Source: DASUPK01 sp963831605 (GTDB taxonomy: Bacteria > Actinomycetota > Thermoleophilia > Solirubrobacterales > 70-9). Taken from it: 64,000 nucleotides of DNA. The position numbers and the translations under genes are program-made. The stretch's first letter is position 1. Every line of letters begins with the position of its first letter. The stretch covers positions 558,001 through 622,000 of the forward strand of contig CAWHQR010000002.1 of the NCBI GenBank assembly GCA_963831605.1. Direction: 5' to 3'. Below, piece by piece: positions 60,999-64,000 of this stretch. The notes below the pieces were generated by a model. That model was given only the letters and a program-made list of their open reading frames with translations, ran no database searches and had not been told where the DNA came from.

Positions 60999-62231
60999 TT
61001 ACTTCTTCTTCTTGCGGCCGTCCTGGTTTCGGGGGTGGCGCTCGAACCAGTCCGCGTAGCGATCGGCCAGCGGGGCGGCCGTGAGGCCGTGGGCGAAGAC
61101 CGAGAGTCCCACGGTGAGGTATACCGCGAGGACGATCAGGTGCTCGTGAGGAAGCTGGGAGTCCTCGATGACGATCACCGCAAAGACGATCGAGGCCAGG
61201 CCGCGGGGGCCGAACCAGGCGAGAAACCCGAGCGTCGGCAGCCGAACGTGTGAGTCGAGCATCGAGATCGCAACTGGGACCATTCGCACCACCGTCAGGC
61301 TGAGGACCGCGTAGAGGACGAGCTCCCAGCTCAGTTCGCCGAGCGCCGGCCCGAGCAGGATCGCCCCGAAGACGACGAAGGTGACCCCGCTGAGCACGTC
61401 CCCGACCTCCTCGGTTAGTCGGTTCATCTCCCCAGGGTCGCGATTGATCACCGCCCTGAAGACCATCCCGGCCACGAAGGCCGCGATGAACCCCGATCCG
61501 TGCAGCGCTGCTGCTGTGCCGTAGGCGAGGACGGCGCCGGCGGCCGGGATCACCTGGCGCCAGGCACCAGCAATCAGATTCCTCTCGCCCGCATAGACGA
61601 CCACGGCTCCGACCACCAGCGCGGCGACCACCCCGCCGACGATCCCGTAGCCGACCTCCTCGAACAGAAGCGTGGCCCCGGTTCGTCCCCCGGAAATACC
61701 CGATTGGACGTCGGCGGCCGCCACAGCCGCGAAGAGCAGCGGGACGCAGATCCCGTCATTGAGCCCGCTCTCGACGTTCAGGCCCTGGCGGATCCGGGTC
61801 GGGACGCGCGGCTCGGTGACCACCGCCTGGCCGAGGGCGGCGTCGGTCGGCGCCAGAACCACCCCGACGATCACCGCCTCCCAGAAGGTCAACTCGCCGA
61901 AGATCACGGCGGCAGCGAGCGCTCCGAATGCGATCGTCAGCGGCAGCCCGATCCCGAGCAGCCGCAGCGGAACCGACGCCCCACGCCGCAATGCCCTGAG
62001 GTCGATGCTCGAGGCGTCGGAGAAGAGGACGAGCGCCAGCGTCGCCTCGGCCAGTGCCCGTTCGGTCGAGCTGGTGCTCGCGATGTTGATCTCGTCGAGG
62101 ACCTTGGGGCCGACGATCAGCCCGATCGCGACGAACACCATCGCGGGCGTGACCGGCGATCCCGACAACCGCTTCGAGACCGCGGCAACGGCGATCAGCG
62201 CCAGCGCCACGGTCGTCAGTGACCAGTCCAT
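60999..62231 (-). CDS. CPA1-family Na+/H+ antiporter (NhaP-type)
   Basis: The 410-residue membrane protein has about 12 hydrophobic segments and key CPA1 motifs: ALVLFSDASSIDLRALRR, VVLAPTDAALGQAVV (with the Asp used in ion exchange), LNVESGLNDGICVPL (the ND pair), and FLAWFGPRGLASIVF. It exchanges protons for Na+ or K+ and takes part in pH and salt balance. No cytoplasmic regulatory domain follows the membrane part, only a basic QDGRKKKK tail. Confidence 0.93.
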   Translation of the reverse strand: MDWSLTTVALALIAVAAVSKRLSGSPVTPAMVFVAIGLIVGPKVLDEINIASTSSTERALAEATLALVLFSDASSIDLRALRRGASVPLRLLGIGLPLTIAFGALAAAVIFGELTFWEAVIVGVVLAPTDAALGQAVVTEPRVPTRIRQGLNVESGLNDGICVPLLFAAVAAADVQSGISGGRTGATLLFEEVGYGIVGGVVAALVVGAVVVYAGERNLIAGAWRQVIPAAGAVLAYGTAAALHGSGFIAAFVAGMVFRAVINRDPGEMNRLTEEVGDVLSGVTFVVFGAILLGPALGELSWELVLYAVLSLTVVRMVPVAISMLDSHVRLPTLGFLAWFGPRGLASIVFAVIVIEDSQLPHEHLIVLAVYLTVGLSVFAHGLTAAPLADRYADWFERHPRNQDGRKKKK

Positions 62232-62271
62232 TCAGATCCGTTCGACCTCGGTTGATCCCCCTGCTCGCAGC

Positions 62272-63990
62272 CTAGTCGAGGGTGTGGCCTTGGGCTGACA
62301 TCCACTCGGCGCCGGTCTGCTCGCGGTAAGCGTCCAGGGCACCCTCCAGGGTCCGGAAGAAGTGCGCCGGGTCCAGCGGACCGACCAGCTCGTAGCGCTC
62401 GAGCTTCGCCTTCACCGGATCCTTGAGCTCGGCGAAGACCAACGAGGTCCCCTCGGCGTTGAGCTCCTCATCGAGTTCGGCGAGCATGTCCGCCGCCGTG
62501 GTGTCGACGTCGGTGATCGGCTCCGCCGCGACGACGATCCAGCGCGGCCGCGGGTCAGCACCTGCCAGGCGTCGAACCTCCTCACGGAAAGTACGTGCGT
62601 TGGCGAAGAACAGCGGCGCGTCGAAGCGGAGAATCACCAGGCCCGGCAACTGCTCGGCCTCGGGATAGAGGCGCCGGTCGTGCTGCCCCGGCATGCCGGA
62701 GACGCGACCGAGTGTGGTTCGGTAGGGCAACCAGGCTCGCCGAAAGACGTTGAGGATCGAAAGAGCGACGGCGACGGCGATGCCGGGGAGCACGCCGAGC
62801 AGCGCGACACCGAGGAAGGCTGCCATCGATAGCAGGAACTCGATTCGGCGCTGCTGCCACAACCGGCGAACACCGGAGATGTCGGCCAGCGACAGAGACG
62901 CCGCGATCACCACCGCACCAAGCGTCGGCTGCGGGAGGCTGCGCAGGAGCCCGGGCACCAGGACGAGCATCAGGATGATCGCCGCCGCGCCGACGAGCCC
63001 CGTGACTTGCGTCTTCGCACCGGCCTGCTCGGCGACGGCGGTGCGGGAGCCGCTGGTGCTAACAGGGAAGCCCTGGAAGAACCCTGCGCCGATATTCGCG
63101 GCGCCGATTCCGATCATCTCCCGGTTCCCGTCGACCTCCTGACCCGTGCGGGAGGCAAAGGACGAGGCGGTCGAGATCGTGTCGGTCAGAGAGACGAGCG
63201 CGATGCCGAGCGCTCCTGCCACCAGGAGCGGCAGATCGGAGACCGGGTTCGGCCAGGTGAGGGAGGGAAGGCCCGCCGGAAGGGTCCCCACGAGCGACAC
63301 GTCATGGTCGCCGAGGTTGAACGCACCTGCGGCGGCGATCCCAACCACCACCGCGAGCAGGACGCCCGGTATCCGAGGCCGCCAGCGCTGGATCACCAGG
63401 ATCAGCGCGAGACTGACCAATCCGATCGCTGCAGCGGCCGCCACCGCCTCGCCCGACGTGACCCCGTCCACGAACGCGCGTGTCTCGTCGATCAGCCCAT
63501 TCTCGTCGGTCGAGAACCCAAGGAGCTTCGGCAGCTGACCGATCAGGATCGTCAGGGCAAGCCCGTTCATGTATCCGATCTGCGTCGGCCTCGAAAGAAG
63601 GTCGGCGATGAACCCCAGCTTCCCGATCCCCGCAACGATCGTGATCACGCCCACCAGCAGGGCCAACATCGACGCCAAGGCGACCGCGCGCTCGGGATCG
63701 CCGCCGGATCCGATGATCGGCAGGATCGTCGCCGCGATCATCGGGCCCAGGGAGGAATCCGGCCCCAGCACGAGGACCCGCGAAGGCCCGAACGCCGCGT
63801 AACCGATCAGGCAGAGGACCGACGTGTACAGCCCGGTGATCGCCGGTAGACCGGCGAGCTGGGCGTAGGCCATCCCCTGGGGCACCAGCAGCGTGGTGAG
63901 CACGAGACCGGCGACGACGTCCCGCCGCAACCACGACCCTCGATAGGACGCGAGCATCTGGGCACCGGGCAGTCCTCTGAGCAGCTTCAT
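62272..63990 (-). CDS. SulP-family anion transporter with STAS domain
   Basis: The 572-residue protein has the SulP transmembrane domain (DVVAGLVLTTLLVPQGMAYA, LAGLPAITGLYTSVL, GPDSSLGPMIA) with about 12-14 segments. FPVSTSGSRTAVAEQAGAKT follows. A C-terminal STAS domain runs from about 445 (LVILRFDAPLFFANARTFRE, VDTTAADMLAEL). SulP proteins carry sulfate, bicarbonate or other anions. The specificity is unknown; a bicarbonate role is as likely as sulfate. The STAS domain is complete. Confidence 0.94.
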   Translation of the reverse strand: MKLLRGLPGAQMLASYRGSWLRRDVVAGLVLTTLLVPQGMAYAQLAGLPAITGLYTSVLCLIGYAAFGPSRVLVLGPDSSLGPMIAATILPIIGSGGDPERAVALASMLALLVGVITIVAGIGKLGFIADLLSRPTQIGYMNGLALTILIGQLPKLLGFSTDENGLIDETRAFVDGVTSGEAVAAAAAIGLVSLALILVIQRWRPRIPGVLLAVVVGIAAAGAFNLGDHDVSLVGTLPAGLPSLTWPNPVSDLPLLVAGALGIALVSLTDTISTASSFASRTGQEVDGNREMIGIGAANIGAGFFQGFPVSTSGSRTAVAEQAGAKTQVTGLVGAAAIILMLVLVPGLLRSLPQPTLGAVVIAASLSLADISGVRRLWQQRRIEFLLSMAAFLGVALLGVLPGIAVAVALSILNVFRRAWLPYRTTLGRVSGMPGQHDRRLYPEAEQLPGLVILRFDAPLFFANARTFREEVRRLAGADPRPRWIVVAAEPITDVDTTAADMLAELDEELNAEGTSLVFAELKDPVKAKLERYELVGPLDPAHFFRTLEGALDAYREQTGAEWMSAQGHTLD

Positions 63991-64000
63991 TGACGGTTCA

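Noticed and set aside
1..64000. CRISPR arrays, insertion sequences, prophage genes, integrase or attachment sites.
   Set aside because: No regularly spaced repeats, transposase, recombinase or phage structural motifs were found. The two tRNA genes show no adjacent integrase or duplicated 3' end.

Overview
The window reads as chromosomal DNA of a very GC-rich, Gram-positive-type actinobacterium. Several features suggest class Thermoleophilia (Solirubrobacter or Conexibacter relatives): a meso-DAP-type mur/fts cluster, a six-gene MCE operon, a Tad-type secretion cluster, NTF2/SnoaL-like genes starting MSEENVE, GTG/TTG starts, and many probable leaderless promoters. The lineage is an inference; I ran no search.

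Layout. 1-12.9 kb: division and cell-wall (dcw) cluster on the minus strand, in transcription order mraZ, rsmH, ftsL-like, ftsI, murE, murF, mraY, murD, ftsW, murG, murC (murC runs off the window). Its mraZ promoter carries three 10-bp-spaced MraZ boxes. A small plus-strand membrane gene sits between ftsI and murE. 13.2-19.8 kb: a stand-alone Ada zinc domain, then Tad genes (tadC, tadB, tadA, a CpaB/SAF protein, a histidine kinase and a response regulator) on the minus strand. A plus-strand macro-domain/AraC/VOC trio interrupts them. 19.8-29.8 kb: accessory and housekeeping genes: DHA2 transporter, DUF192, BI-1, hydrolase, a TIR-like (Cap12-type) protein, CBS protein, truncated haemoglobin, Tag glycosylase, an unusual Rho, GlpD and a nitroreductase.

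29.8-36.4 kb holds the most interesting unit. A cobalamin riboswitch leads an overlapping five-gene operon: a secreted DUF4430-like/RTX protein, a DUF4430 lipoprotein, EcfT, a double ABC ATPase, and an S-component fused to a squalene-cyclase-like repeat domain. An alpha/alpha barrel plus a DUF4430-type beta domain is the architecture of animal intrinsic factor and transcobalamin. I therefore propose a bacterial intrinsic-factor-like B12 capture and uptake system.

36.4-46.3 kb: a secreted protein with a clear terminator, then six consecutive MCE genes with no YrbE permease. 46.7-51.9 kb: ArsR regulator, metalloprotease with RTX repeats, secreted proteins, decayed SnoaL-like genes, tRNA-Glu, tRNA-Leu and a degenerate EAL protein. 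51.9-64 kb: FAD oxidoreductase with a DUF3556 partner, sulfatase, lactate-oxidase-type flavoprotein, MEDS/HATPase regulator, GH25 lysozyme, a HicA-like protein, a CPA1 antiporter and a SulP transporter.

Caution: about a dozen single-base frameshifts lie between 23.7 and 58.3 kb, mostly in short G/C runs, and restoring one base rejoins each protein. They look more like assembly errors than gene decay. Broken genes are given over their full inferred span with the break position.
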